Part shown: positions 47,215-58,148 of the stretch, in pieces
Layout of the letters: every line of letters begins with the position of its first letter
Position numbering within the stretch: position 1 is the first letter of the stretch
Source of the DNA: Ashinkailepas kermadecensis
Lineage: Eukaryota; Arthropoda; Thecostraca; Neolepadidae
Length of the DNA stretch: 64,000 nucleotides
Reading direction: 5' to 3'
NCBI GenBank assembly: GCA_034440615.1
Contig: JAOTOM010004614.1
Coordinates: 124,001 to 188,000, forward strand
The notes under the pieces: generated by a model
The model's database searches: none
What the model saw: only the letters and a program-made list of their open reading frames with translations
Told to the model about the DNA's origin: nothing
Made by a program: the position numbers and the translations under genes

Positions 47215-47335
47215 CAACCTTCCCGTCCGCGCCTCCGACCAGCACTGATCGCGGGTACCTTGACAACAGGTAGTCTCAGGCTGCCATATTTACTACCATA
47301 TCTGGTATAAACGGAGGGGAGCCGCACTGACGTCA
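47215..47335 (-). promoter_or_regulatory. midn: predicted midnolin core promoter (Inr + DPE, CArG-like, CRE)
   Basis: Read on the minus strand. A TCAGTG initiator-like motif has its A at 47246, and GGTTG at 47219-47215 fits the DPE consensus RGWYV exactly at +28 to +32. Upstream are two CArG-like boxes, CCAGATATGG (47305-47296) and GTAAATATGG (47293-47284), and a perfect palindromic CRE, TGACGTCA (47335-47328), at about -82 to -89. No canonical TATA box lies at -30. This would give a 5' UTR of about 90 nt. The motifs are visible; their function is inferred. CArG and CRE sites are typical of immediate-early promoters, which mammalian midnolin has. Confidence 0.5.
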
Positions 47336-47404
47336 TATGAACTAGAATGAGAAGTTTCCTTTCATAGACACTAGAAAATGTACTAGACATTTTGCGATGA
47401 TGGG

Positions 47405-47444
47405 CCATGGATCATGTACGCCGTACGGCGTACATGATCCATGG
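47405..47444. repeat. 40-bp perfect palindrome upstream of midnolin
   Basis: Each half is 20 bases, beginning CCATGGATCATG and running inward to TACGCCGTAC at the centre. There is no spacer, so it could extrude as a cruciform or act as a dimer or tetramer binding site. It lies about 160-200 bp upstream of the predicted midnolin start site and about 70 bp beyond the CRE. Confidence 0.95.
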
Positions 47445-47791
47445 ATGGGCGTCCCGCGACAGTCACTTTCGACGCTCAACACGCATGCGCATGAAATGCA
47501 CATGCGGGTATTGAGGAATGCTGGTGCCCGAGAAAATGCATGACTGGCCTAGCGTGGACAGGGGGGGTGATTTGTAATATTTCACATCGCCAGTGCACAC
47601 TGTCAGATCTAGGGCATGCCTCTCACAAAGGCTGATTTTTGTTTCGGAACTTTTGCACAATAATGACATTTTATCGAAATATAAATACCTTTCCTCATAA
47701 TAGCATATGTGGTCTGAGACGAACCCACCGAATGTCCTCTATTGAAATCGGAAGAGGTTTTCGAAATAGGAGTTTTGCTAATTGTACACGT

Positions 47792-48096
47792 CACTGGCGG
47801 ATCCAGGGGGGGGGGGGGGCATTCCGGCCATGGCCCCCAAGCGCTTCAAAGGGGGGGCATAGTGTCTTTTGTCCCCCCCCCCAAACCAACAAAAGTAAAC
47901 TGAATTAAAATGCAGTAACCTTTGCTGAGGTTAAAAAATAGCATTCCGGGTGAAATAATCTCCAATTTTAAAGGTATTTTGTTATAATTGTTTGGTGAGC
48001 CTCCCCCTCCCCCTCCCACGGGAGGAGGAGGGGAGGATGACGCCGTAAACCGAAAGTTTCCCCCCCCCCCAAACCGGTGGGCTAGATCCGCCAGTG
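47792..48096. mobile_element. MITE-like element with CACTGGCGGATC terminal inverted repeats
   Basis: Left end CACTGGCGGATCCAGGGG, right end (inverted) CACTGGCGGATCTAGCCC, with G-rich and C-rich subterminal tracts that could pair. Flanks GTACACGT and TACCACGT may be an imperfect 8-bp target duplication. No coding capacity. Confidence 0.7.
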
Positions 48097-48214
48097 TACC
48101 ACGTTATTCCTTGTTTCAATATTTACTTGCCATTGAGTGTACCTATACATAGACATGCCTCTTCGTATTATTGTTGTGCGTAGGGTTTTGTTTCCTATAC
48201 TTTTGAAGGGACAA

Positions 48215-48345
48215 AAGTCCCTCAATGTTGCCTCCCCCAATAATTTCAACTTTTAGCATAGGACCCTAGGTGTGTGCCTCCCCCAATCCATTTCTGGCTG
48301 CCCATTGCCTTCATGTATTCCTCCCCCCCCGAATAAATTTGATAA
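48215..48345. repeat. dispersed repeat, copy A
   Basis: Similar along its length to 50650-50775: ATAATTTCAACTTTTAGCAT, GGACCCTA, then CTGCCCATT and TCATGTA. Family unknown; C-rich ends suggest a MITE. Confidence 0.6.
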
Positions 48346-48779
48346 ATTAATACTCGTGGTTGCACGATATTTGTCGCCGTGTTCTACAGGGTGCATGCAT
48401 TTTAATTCTTTAGACCATTGACATATTCCTGTATGTTTTAGTTTCAAAATTACAATTGTAATTTGGCAAATAAATACGCACACAAATATATTACGTTACG
48501 TTACGTTAACGTAACTTGAATGTCGTGACTTAACTCTATCATGGTGGACTTATAAACGGTCGGACGTATCTCCCTGAGCGCAAAGTTCGCTGAACCTGCT
48601 ACTCCCCTCCAGATCGCTAACGATCCTGAATGTTCAAATCCTGCATGAATGTAGCCAGTGGCGGCGCATGTGTCCAGGAAAATGTATCCAGCCACGGTGC
48701 ACATGGCTGGCACATTTTCTTCACATTTCCTCCCTCAGATATAGATTAAGAATTATACTATGGGGGGGGGGGGAGATTC

Positions 48780-49660
48780 GCTCAGGTGATCACTGGCGGA
48801 TATAGTTATGTGGTCCGCAAGTGCACTGGATTCCTTCTGGCCCTGAGCCATCTGCGTCACCATCTGCCAACCGGTACCCTCTTCACTATAGTCAATAGCC
48901 TAGTTAAATCCAATATCCACTACTGCATATCTGTTTACGGGAACGGGTCGGCAGCAAACATCCACAGACTAGACAAGATCATTAACTTCGCCACTAGAGT
49001 CGTGTCAGGTCTACGGAAATTTGATCATATTTCTGATGTCCGTAACGAGTTGGGTCTCCTCACCGCAGCTGATCTGCTTCTATTTCACAGCCTTACTTTC
49101 CTCCAAAAGATCATTCTGACCGGTGAGCCAACGCACATTGCCGGTCAAATCACTGCAAACTCTACCCTGCGAAACCGTCATACGCGTGCAGACGACCACC
49201 TGCACCTGCCAGTCATACACAGAGAGGCGGGCCGCAGGAGATTTCTCTACTCGTCTGTCTTCCACTATGACAAACTCCATACTGAAACAAAAACATCGAG
49301 GCTTGCTAACTTCAAGAAACATGCACTAGCTTATATCCACGAGTAACACTAGTCACACAACAAAAAAACTTACAAAATGGATTTGTGTACACTATGAACT
49401 CACCTTTAGGCCATCGCTTTCCTATCACTTCTATAAACTACTCGTTTATAGCTGGTGTTGCAAACACGGTGTGTGTAGTGCAGATGGTGATATGGGTATT
49501 GTATTATGTTGGTGTATGAATGTTCGTTGCGCATCTGCTCCCACTATTGACCACAAATCTATCCTTTCTTTGTAAATATCTGTGAGTTATACCCAGACTG
49601 TCCATAACAGCCACTATACGTGGAAAGCATGTATCGTGAAATAAATAAATATGTTATTGG
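48780..49660 (+). pseudogene. 5'-truncated LINE 3' end (RT C-terminus, 3' UTR and tail)
   Basis: An uninterrupted frame to the stop at about 49346 reads SYVVRKCTGFLLALSHLRHH, LVKSNIHYCISVYGNGS and RLDKIINFATRVVSGLRKF, typical of the thumb and C-terminus of a non-LTR reverse transcriptase. A 300-bp 3' UTR ends in an AATAAATAAAT tail near 49645. Upstream the sequence starts abruptly after a G run. The open frame suggests a fairly recent insertion. Clade not assigned. Confidence 0.82.
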
Positions 49661-50649
49661 AGAAGGTCGATCACTGGTGAAAAATTGCATGGGATGGACG
49701 TGATTTCCCCATGCAACAATCATGTCCTTGATGGTAGTCTAATACTTTGCGCTTTGTGCATGCATAGTCTCGGTATCGATGCGCGCTGCCAGCCACGAGA
49801 TAGCCACGCCGCCAGCTCGTCCCTCTTCACGGCCACGAGGTATCGTACTTCCCATGCGACTTTCGGCGTAGAATCTGCGTGGTCTGCCCAAATTGAACCA
49901 GCACGGGCTGCCCACGTCCAGCCCTTTCACCGGCCTATTGTGGGCTGCCCGCGATGGCCCCGCATCACGGATCCACCATGCTCCCGATGCGACTTTCGGC
50001 GCAGGATCTGCATGGGCTGCCCGCGTCGGGCCCTCGTTTCAGCCCGCATATCGCCATCGCTGGCCCACCGCATATTCGCTTGCCGGGTGGGAGTTATGTT
50101 GGCGTGCGTCATAGGCCCTGTTAACCCGAGGTCTCGAGGATCTTCTTACGCCCCTTAATGTTTTTTTCCCTCACAAGCGGAAAAACCGCGACGCGCAGCG
50201 CCATAAGATTTTCAGTAGGTACCAGGTATCTTTTCCTTGACCATTTTTGCGTCCGATGTGAAAATGTTAACCTTCAGGTCATGTGAGGTCATTGATCTAG
50301 CTCAGGTCAAAGAAGACCACCTCCAAGAATGTTTGAGTAGCTCATGCACATCAGGAGATATTGATGTGAAACTTAGTGCGTGAGTGCAATTGAGCAATTA
50401 TTCGAAAGTGGACATCCGGGGTTTTGATTTGAGGTCAAGTCAATGATCATAGGGTCATGGCAATTGTTGGCCAATTTTGGACCAATTTCCTTATTTTTGC
50501 GATATTCATATTCTGTTAACATCATTTTTCCCGTAGTATGCATGCCGAAGATGAGGAGAGTTTCTTTATCCAGTTTGCTTCACCTCCGTGCAGTAGCCTG
50601 AGGCAGAGGTGTAGCTTTGCATGCTTTTTGGAGGACACTCCCCCACCCT

Positions 50650-50775
50650 ATGTTGGTTGTGGTCTTCAAATAATTTAAACTTTTAGCATGGGACCCTACG
50701 TGGTATGCTCCCAATCTATATGGGCCTGCCCATTTCTGTCATGTACTGTGCCCTCCCAATAATTTTCAAATACAT
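50650..50775. repeat. dispersed repeat, copy B
   Basis: Partner of 48215-48345: ATAATTTAAACTTTTAGCAT, GGACCCTACG, CCTGCCCATTTCTGTCATGT. Confidence 0.6.
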
Positions 50776-50895
50776 ACTCCTGTGACCGCAGGTGAAGTCA
50801 CGATAAAGTACGCAAAGCGTGCTAATTTAAACATTGCCGTTTTAATGGTTTATTTTTAGTTTTCATGGCTTGTGTCAAAGTTGCATCGCACGACG

Positions 50896-51160
50896 CAGAG
50901 GCGCAGCCAAGCAGGGAATGTTTGTCCATGCATTTTTCACTGGGGGTCCTGCTTTCCTGGGGCAGACCAACAGTCAGAAATCCTTTAAGAATGCTTTGCA
51001 GCCAAGGGGGCCCTGGTGCCATGTCTCCCTTAGCAACCAAAATACACTAGATCAAACGAGATATTTTGACAGTTTCACTACGGAAAACAAAAATTGTTGG
51101 CGTGCTTGGCTTTCCTGACATTTTTTTTGTCGTGCCCCCTTAAGACATTCTGGCTGCGAC
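50896..51160. mobile_element. MITE-like element, CAGAGGCGCAGCCA family
   Basis: Starts CAGAGGCGCAGCCAAGCAGG and ends with an inverted GTCGCAGCCAGAATGTCTTA. Shares ACACTAGATCAAACGAGAT and the CCTGGTGCCA context with the copy at 46497-46688. Confidence 0.6.
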
Positions 51161-52245
51161 ATTGACAATACCTAAACTACCATAACACATACATTTAAAA
51201 TGCTTCTGAATACTCGACTTTTTGTCAAAACCACCATTTTCGTTTTCAATATTATCTTAAAATAAAACGCAGTACCATTTGCGGGCGTTATTCGTTGTGG
51301 GCTTTCCGATGATATCATGTCGTTTTGGTGCACTGCTTAGTTTGGAAAATAGATTGACGGTTTTAAGGACCGCTCCCTCGAGACGGGGTGTGAGGATATA
51401 GTTAAAGGAAACGCAGTTTTCATCGCAGTTTTCTTGTGGACAGCCCTCACCCGCGTGTCCCGCACATAGCCCTCGCCTTCCCGCGAGGAGCCCGTGCAGC
51501 GGTAGGTCGTTTGCTTAGTAGAGAGTATACTGAGATTGTACCAGAATGTAGGCTTCCTGATACATCCCGCACTAAATTTCATGGAGGAATAAAAAAGAAA
51601 TGTTTTTTGTGTTTTTTTTTAGAGCGTGGATGATAAAGGTCACATAAGCTCAGGTCACGGTGGGGTGTCTTCATCCGCGAAATCTCATGTCGCTTTATTG
51701 AAACTGTTCGGGAAGTAAATCAAGCTGAATTACCAAAGCTAAACACTGCGGCCGGACCAGGATACTGAGTCTCACATACTGCGTTGCTTTCGCTGCATTT
51801 CATTTTTGAATAACTTGGGTTTCCTCAAGAATTGCATACTGGAAAAAGCATTAGGTATCACTCAAATACTGAGACTCTCGGCAGACTCTCCGCAATTTCT
51901 ACAGAACGCTTTCTCGGTACAGGGCCAGAATGTCCAAGCGCAATATGGAGACGTGAGAACAGTGGGGTGTCACCCCTTCTCAGATGCTTGTTAATGCACA
52001 CTCATATTCGTATTGGCCACACGCCAGTTATTTCGCTCTATTATACGGGATCAAACTATACGGGATCAAACAGCCCCCGAACAAGTATGAAGTGCGTTGT
52101 GCCATACCTCCAACCGTCTAACCTCTAGACACCAATTACATCTTAAACTAAGAAAATATATCTTCCCCACTGCCGGTCTCTGGAGGTGAGTGGAGATATT
52201 TATGGCAAAACCAGGGGGGTGCGCCCCAGCATTTTAGTCCAATCA

Positions 52246-52603
52246 AAAAAAGGGAGACGCTTGAGCCGAGCAATCAGCGTTTGACGACCTCCGTCGATCG
52301 TGACAATAGTAAACAAATATTTTGTTTTTAGTGCGGCGAAACCGGTAACATCCACACAAATATCAAATTCTTTCCCCTGTTAGCGGTGACATTGTGATAA
52401 AGTAGTATTAAAGATCAAGATTAAAATAGCAAGAATGCCTTTGTAGAAAATTAGCACGAAGGATGGAACAATATATGAATAATAGCTTCCACAAGTTTTG
52501 CCCTACGGCCTTTACTATTGCCACGATCGGTGGAGGTCGTCAAACGCTGATTGGTCGGCTCAAGGCTATATAATTGAGGGTCGGCTCAAGCGTCTCCCTT
52601 TTT
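52246..52603. mobile_element. foldback (long inverted repeat) element
   Basis: Left arm 52246-52309 and right arm 52515-52603 are inverted copies (GGGAGACGCTTGAGCCGA, CAATCAGCGTTTGACGACCT, CCGTCGATCG). The right arm has a roughly 26-bp insertion that repeats GGTCGGCTCAAG. Interior about 205 bp, AT-rich, non-coding. Confidence 0.85.
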
Positions 52604-53589
52604 GGGAAGCGGAGCGTTCTACCTGTGTTCTATAGCCTTGGGCAAAACGCACTTCAGATTTCTTCTTGGGGGGGTAATACCATATAACAAATATGGCGAA
52701 ATTGGTGGAGTGTGATGAATACAAATATTACCTAATATGTGTGCCGAGTGAAAGGAGATGGTGCCATCCATTCTCAGCAGGATATGCAAAAAAACAGAAG
52801 TACCGTCACGCCTTTCAGCCCTTTGAGTCCAATGCTTGCTGACAGCGACGTGAGTTTTCGGTAGTGGTCACAGAGGCGAATATGAGTAGAATCAAACCAA
52901 TCAGAGCCTGCCTTGCTTAATATGAACATTTCCATGCCAGAATATGCTGTCCGAGAGTATGGAGGTCATAGCTTGTCCTCCACTGCAACAACGACGGAGA
53001 AAAGCATAGTTTAGTAGAGCTGAGGGTAGCAGATTGTGGATGAAAGGATTTATTTTCAGACCTGCAATACCCATCGCCGGCATCGAAATATTTCCTCCGT
53101 TCCAGGAGGAACGGATTAGATTCGATTCCTGTTCCTGTTGGCTCTTTCTGATGCAAGTAGGGTCCTAGATAAACCAGAAGATGAAACAAGGCATTGATGC
53201 CTCACAGCCGCTAAGAACCATCATAAAATCATTGCTTTGTCCAATCCAAATCCTCATACATGCATTGGCCCAATGCTTTGATCAGGAGAGGTAATATGAC
53301 GTCACGGTGTAACGTCGTGGGACGATAGAATCACCGAATGAGTACCTAATTTATGGCCTTGCGCCAGAATGCCCGACAGCGAAAAGTAAGCGAACTCCAC
53401 CGATTCAATACTACATAATAATATTGGGGTTCGTATTGCGGTCATCAGTTGTTGGAGACTGCGATCGTTTTCTATAGGCGTTTATTATATTTTGAATGTA
53501 AGGTACGCCAGTATAACAGAAAAATACCCAGTTTCCAAGGTGTTCCCCGCACAATTCTCAATCATTGTTATTGCCATATTGATATAAGT

Positions 53590-54683
53590 AGCTTAAAATG
53601 TAAAGGAATTGCCTAACCTAACAACCCTTTTGTTTGTTTCATGGAGGAAAAATGTGTGTAAAGCTTGTATTGTGAATACCTTAAAGTCAATATGGTTTGT
53701 TTCATTTTAAAATTTTCCAGATTTTTTTTTTAATGTTTCCACTTTTAATTTGTTTTCCTACATCAAAGGTTAGACTAGGCTATGCTTTGCTATGTTGCAT
53801 TTGGTAAGCATAAAGAAATGTCCTCTGGGCAAATTTTTGTCCAAAATATGTTCTTTTGGTGCTCTCTGATATGATTTGAATGAATTTGATATTCATTTCT
53901 TTGGGAAATTACAACTTGAAAGTACAAAGATTTCAAGTTCAAGTACTTTATATCTTTATCTTTATAGGTAGTCTTTCACCAAACAACAAACATGAAATTC
54001 ATTTTAATAGCATTCAAAACATCAGAAAAAACATTCTCAATGCAGAAACATGCTACTGCCTCTACCCAACAAAATATGGGAAAGTGGGGGCAGAATTTGG
54101 GGTAGTATATGAAAAAAAAATAATGCAAAATTGTAAAATATAAAACCTAAGCTAACCTACTGATGCTTGATCAACTAAAACCCACTGATGTTGGATCACA
54201 TATGCCCTATTGATGTTGCATCCAGTAGTGTACTAATATTAATTGCATCAAACATGCTGATGTTGGATCACCTGAAGCCCACTGATGTTGGATTGCCTAA
54301 AACCTACTGATCTTGGTATATATCAAGATCAAGGTAAAATGTGACTTTGAATTTTTTTATTTTCATATGGGGTAGTTGAACGTGGAAATGATGATGCGAT
54401 TACTCATTTTCTCTGCAAATGATTACTTTTCAGTTGGCAAAGAAATACACTAGCAAAATCTTCACTCTACAAATATAGCATATTGCGTATACTGGTTTTC
54501 CGGTTAGGTTAGGTTATGTTTTGTTATGTTATGTTATGTTATGTTAGGCTAGGTTAGGTTATGTTAAGCTAGGTTAGGTTAGGTTAGGTTAGATTAGATT
54601 ATATTATGCTATAATACATTTTATATATTATGCTGAAAATGAGTGACCGCATCATCTTCATCATGTCAAATGGGAAAAAAAAA

Positions 54684-54736
<53 letters not shown>

Positions 54737-55620
54737 TAAAAAAAAGGGGTTTAGAAATGCATACCATTACAAACAAAAATTAAAAATCACATTTTACCTT
54801 GATCTTGATATTTACCCCTAGGGTTTATGACCTAAAAGTAATCATTTGCTGTGAAAATGAGTGACTGCATCATCTTCATCATGTCAGAAAGCATACAATT
54901 ACCAAAAAAAATCAATAAAATCACATTTTACCTTGATCTTGATATTTACCCTGATCGTAGATTGTGTAATATCACCGCCACCAGAGGAGTGATCATCCAC
55001 TGTGTCAGTGCTAAGTGGTGATTTAAATTAGTGAATATCTTGCTCACATGTGATTTCCCAAAAAGGTGGTGTCACAAGAAGTTGTTAGGTAAGCTTCAAC
55101 AGGTCCATGTCATACATTTTCCTAAAATTTGTACTTTGGGGCTTCTTTTATATAAATACCTCACATTTTTATTTTATACCTTATTGTATGCTGTGTTACT
55201 GAATTCCAAGCCCTTTTTTGGTGTTATTTAGCCTGCCAACTGAAAAGTATGCATTTGCAGAGGAAATGAGTGGTCATAAAGTTCTAAATTGTTTCAGACC
55301 TAATACAAGCCACAAGGGCCCATCCAGGTTAAGTCTGTACAGTCTATACCATAACCCTGGCAAAAAGACACTCATCACCCCAACCAATACCACATCCCTA
55401 ATTCCAATGAACCCATCCACCAATATTCTACACACCCATCCATGCCTATCTATGTTACTTATCCAGCCTTATTCACTTGGTCCTGCATGTCACATGTTAA
55501 CCATGTTCATAAATATTGCATTTGAAAAATAAATTCTTAGGATTCCAAAACTATCTTAAAACACAGATTTATCCACTTTTATGCAACTCAGCTCAATCAT
55601 ATTGCCTCTGCCAAATTACA
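53590..55620. repeat. AT-rich repeat island sharing a family with 12.6-14.1 kb
   Basis: Further copies of the same motif near 54390 (inverted), 54630, 54835 and 55230. Also a roughly 30-bp CTGATGTTGGATCAC repeat (54146-54310) and a poly-A block (54677-54745). Confidence 0.7.
54503..54602 (+). repeat. interstitial TTAGG/TTATG repeat
   Basis: Runs of GGTTAGGTTAGG interspersed with TTATG units (about 100 bp). TTAGG is the common arthropod telomere repeat; here it is degenerate and internal. Confidence 0.75.
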
Positions 55621-56177
55621 TATGAACCTTCAATACCCATTGCTATGTGATCACAATGTCCCATGGGTGTTGCCATCTTGCATGCCAGACTGTAAAGTAT
55701 TGCACTTTCAGCATGATCTCTTCTGTGTCAGGTGGGCAGCCAGTGGTATGACCATTAGTATGGTTGATGTGGGGATGGGTATCTGGTGTAGTCAGGCTGG
55801 AAATTCACTGGTATGACACTCAAATTCAAAATCCTATAAGAAAGAGAAACAATAATCAGCCCCAGGAGGCCTCTTTTAAGGTTAGGCTCCCACCAAAAGA
55901 AAAAAAATACTGAAATATTGCAGACCACCTTTTTTCTTGCTTGGACACTTCTGCTATCCTTTCCACAGTAGTTTTTAACTCTGACACCAAATCTCAAAAT
56001 GGATTTTGGGCCTCCCCAAGCACTCTCATCCACTCAGACGTGTTGTCCCACACGTGACTGTTGTTGCAGGACCGGTGACCGACTGGTGCGACTCGTCCAC
56101 TCGGACGTGTCATCCCGCACGTGACTGTTGCAGGACCGGTGACCGGCTGGTGGTCGGCCTCGCCGTGACCGGCTGAC

Positions 56178-56367
56178 ATGGTGGACCTGATGCGCGGCTC
56201 GCAGGCGGCGCGCGGTCTGGCCGGCCGCACGCACGGCGCGCTGCGCTCCCGGCTGCGCTGCGTGGTGGACGGCAGCGACCGGCTGCTGCACGGCCTGTCG
56301 GCGCGGCTGGAGACGGCACTGAGCCGCAGCAGCGGCTCCAGCACCGACGGCAGCACGCCCACCGCAG
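56178..56367 (+). CDS. KIAA0513-like gene, exon 1 in window
   Basis: The ATG at 56178 follows an in-frame TGA 12 nt upstream, and a good acceptor (TGACTGTTGCAG) ends at 56133, so this is probably the first coding exon after a non-coding 5' exon. It encodes 63 residues plus one base: MVDLMRGSQAARGLAGR, a basic amphipathic stretch (SRLRCVVDGSDRLLHGLSAR) and a Ser/Thr-rich end (SRSSGSSTDGSTPTA). The donor is GCAG|GTGGCA, phase 1. Codon use is strongly GC-rich. The leader is not recognised by itself. It is joined to the following exons by matching phase (G + GA gives Gly). The acceptor region at 56107-56150 is a near copy of 56048-56095. Confidence 0.65.
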
Positions 56368-56448
56368 GTGGCAGCTCACAGCGCCGCTAGTTGCGTCCGC
56401 ATTGGCGCTGCTTAGTAGCGTTGTTATGGCGCTGACGTGACAAAATGA

Positions 56449-56610
56449 GGGGACGAGTGGTCTAGGGGTAAGATGCTCGTCTCACAATCGAAAGGTTGTG
56501 TGTTCGAGTCTCACCTGTCGCTACTCTTCGCCCGCGACCAATCGGCGTGAGAGATTGGCGACGCTATATGGCTCAACGGTCGACGTGTCGTAAAACCAAT
56601 AATCAACCAA
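56449..56610 (+). mobile_element. tRNA-Val-like SINE, full length (162 bp)
   Basis: Plus-strand copy in intron 1 of the KIAA0513-like gene, flanked by an exact 13-bp duplication CGTGACAAAATGA (56436-56448 and 56611-56623). This defines the element ends independently of the copy at 1926-2087, and gives the same 162-bp length. Confidence 0.93.
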
Positions 56611-57217
56611 CGTGACAAAATGAATAGGTGTGTTTGTGGAGCTCATCCCACTGTGGCTAAAGTAAAACAAGCCCTTGGAATTATGTCTTGCCAGCAGGTT
56701 CATCTCAGGAAATGTTCCATGTATTATTTTTGTCTACCCAACTATCAGTTATTTCTCCCAGCTCGGAATACAGTAGCCAGAGATTTAAATTTCAGATAGT
56801 TGTAGATGAATGCAACCACTGCCTACTTAAAACTGACCCAACAAGCCTGTTTTCAGTCATGCTTCCAAACATGCAATGACATGTTTCTGTCATCCTCACA
56901 TCTGCAGGTGTAGTTCATTTAAGTTTTGGACGATGTTTTGCCGAGTTGCTGTTTGGTGAATCCCACTTCCAGTGTGTGGAGCTTTATGCAAGTGTTATCC
57001 GATCTTGTGACACTAACAAAGCTATCGATCGGTGAAAGGAGGACCGTACTATTCTATGCATTATTGCCTGTCATGTGAGGTGTCTACAGTAACATTTTTC
57101 GGTTCGTCTCAACTAGGTATTTTAGCACGTGCAAGCATGAGTATTTTCTCTGGCTGAAAGCTGTCAGAAGCAATAGGATTGTTTAATTGTTTGTTTTCAT
57201 GCACACCGAAACGTAAT

Positions 57218-57350
57218 TCTGTGTAGCAGACATTGTGTGGGTGCATCCCCAGTTTGCTGTGTAGCAGTCACTGTGTGGGTGCATCTCTGGTTTTCTGTGT
57301 AGCAGACACTGTGTGTGAGTGCATCCCTGGCTTGCTGTTTAGCAGACCAG
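57218..57350. repeat. 38-bp repeat, 3-4 copies
   Basis: Unit TGTGTAGCAGACACTGTGTG GGTGCATCCCTGGTTTGC. Confidence 0.88.
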
Positions 57351-57992
57351 GGTGTGTGGGCGGATCCGTGGCTTAGTTATCAATGCTCAAACCTTATCTG
57401 GCTTGACATGCTGGACCAATCGGAAGAGGCCAAACAGCCTACCCTGTCATCGTACTTCCCCAACTGGCCTAGAGTATGACCATGGGAAACTGCAAATTAT
57501 AGCTTCACATTTGCATGTTAGTAATTATCTTCCAGCCATGGCAGTAGCTGTATCGTTTTCATACCGAAGAACGTGGCTGTGAACAATATTTCGTCATTTA
57601 ATAACAAGCAACATGCATACATTGCATGCAAATATCTACCGAAAGTATTAGTTAACCCAGTACCCTTTCATGAGGTGAATCTATGTGTGAATTATCCAGA
57701 ACAGTTCTACCCGTGTGGCCGGTAATTAAGCGCGCGTCTAGCCATGGGGTCGGTAGTTGGCGTCGGAGTCGGACTCTGTAACTGGCGAACTGTACCTGTG
57801 CTTCACCTGTTGTCGGTAGATGGCACGCAAATCGACACTGGAAGCTAAAGATTTCCTTTACGTGAGCGATCGGATAATTAGCGCGAATACCTCTCGAGCT
57901 GTTTGACAGGCGGGATCTCCTGGGGATTGGGAGTCCACCTGTTGCCGTCCGTGTCGGCTCGCCCCAGTGACCGTGACGCCGCGCTGCCCCAG

Positions 57993-58148
57993 GAGCGGCG
58001 AGTCTGGAGCTGGCGCAGACGCCGCCCGCCGACGACGGCTCGCGTGAGAGTCTGGCCACCAGCAGCTCGGGCTCGCGCTGGTCGGCCGACCGGCCGCTGG
58101 TCGCCTCCGGGCCGGACCCCTACGACAAGCTGCGGACTCGTCTGTCGG
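57993..58148 (+). CDS. KIAA0513-like gene, exon 2
   Basis: A 156-bp phase 1-1 exon between GCTGCCCCAG|GAG and CTGTCGG|GTGAGC. It encodes (G)AASLELAQTPPADDGSRES followed by LATSSSGSRWSADRPLVASG and PDPYDKLRTRLSG. It is acidic/Ser-rich, low in hydrophobics and probably disordered. The open frame, consensus splice sites and shared phase support it as a true exon; no domain is recognised. Confidence 0.68.

Larger units (their letters stand above)
47247..56133. other. intergenic region between divergent genes, TE debris
   Basis: No host exon recognised. It contains a MITE (47792-48096), a LINE 3' end, paired dispersed repeats, a foldback element and an AT-rich repeat island, all listed separately. 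49660-50630, 51165-52245 and 52604-53590 show nothing else; 49850-50050 holds a roughly 125-bp direct duplication around GCGACTTTCGGCG. A non-coding first exon of the plus-strand gene could lie here undetected. Confidence 0.6.
56368..57992 (+). other. KIAA0513-like gene intron 1
   Basis: GT-AG, 1.6 kb, phase 1. Holds one full-length SINE (56449-56610) and three 38-bp repeats (57218-57350); the remainder shows nothing. Confidence 0.65.
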
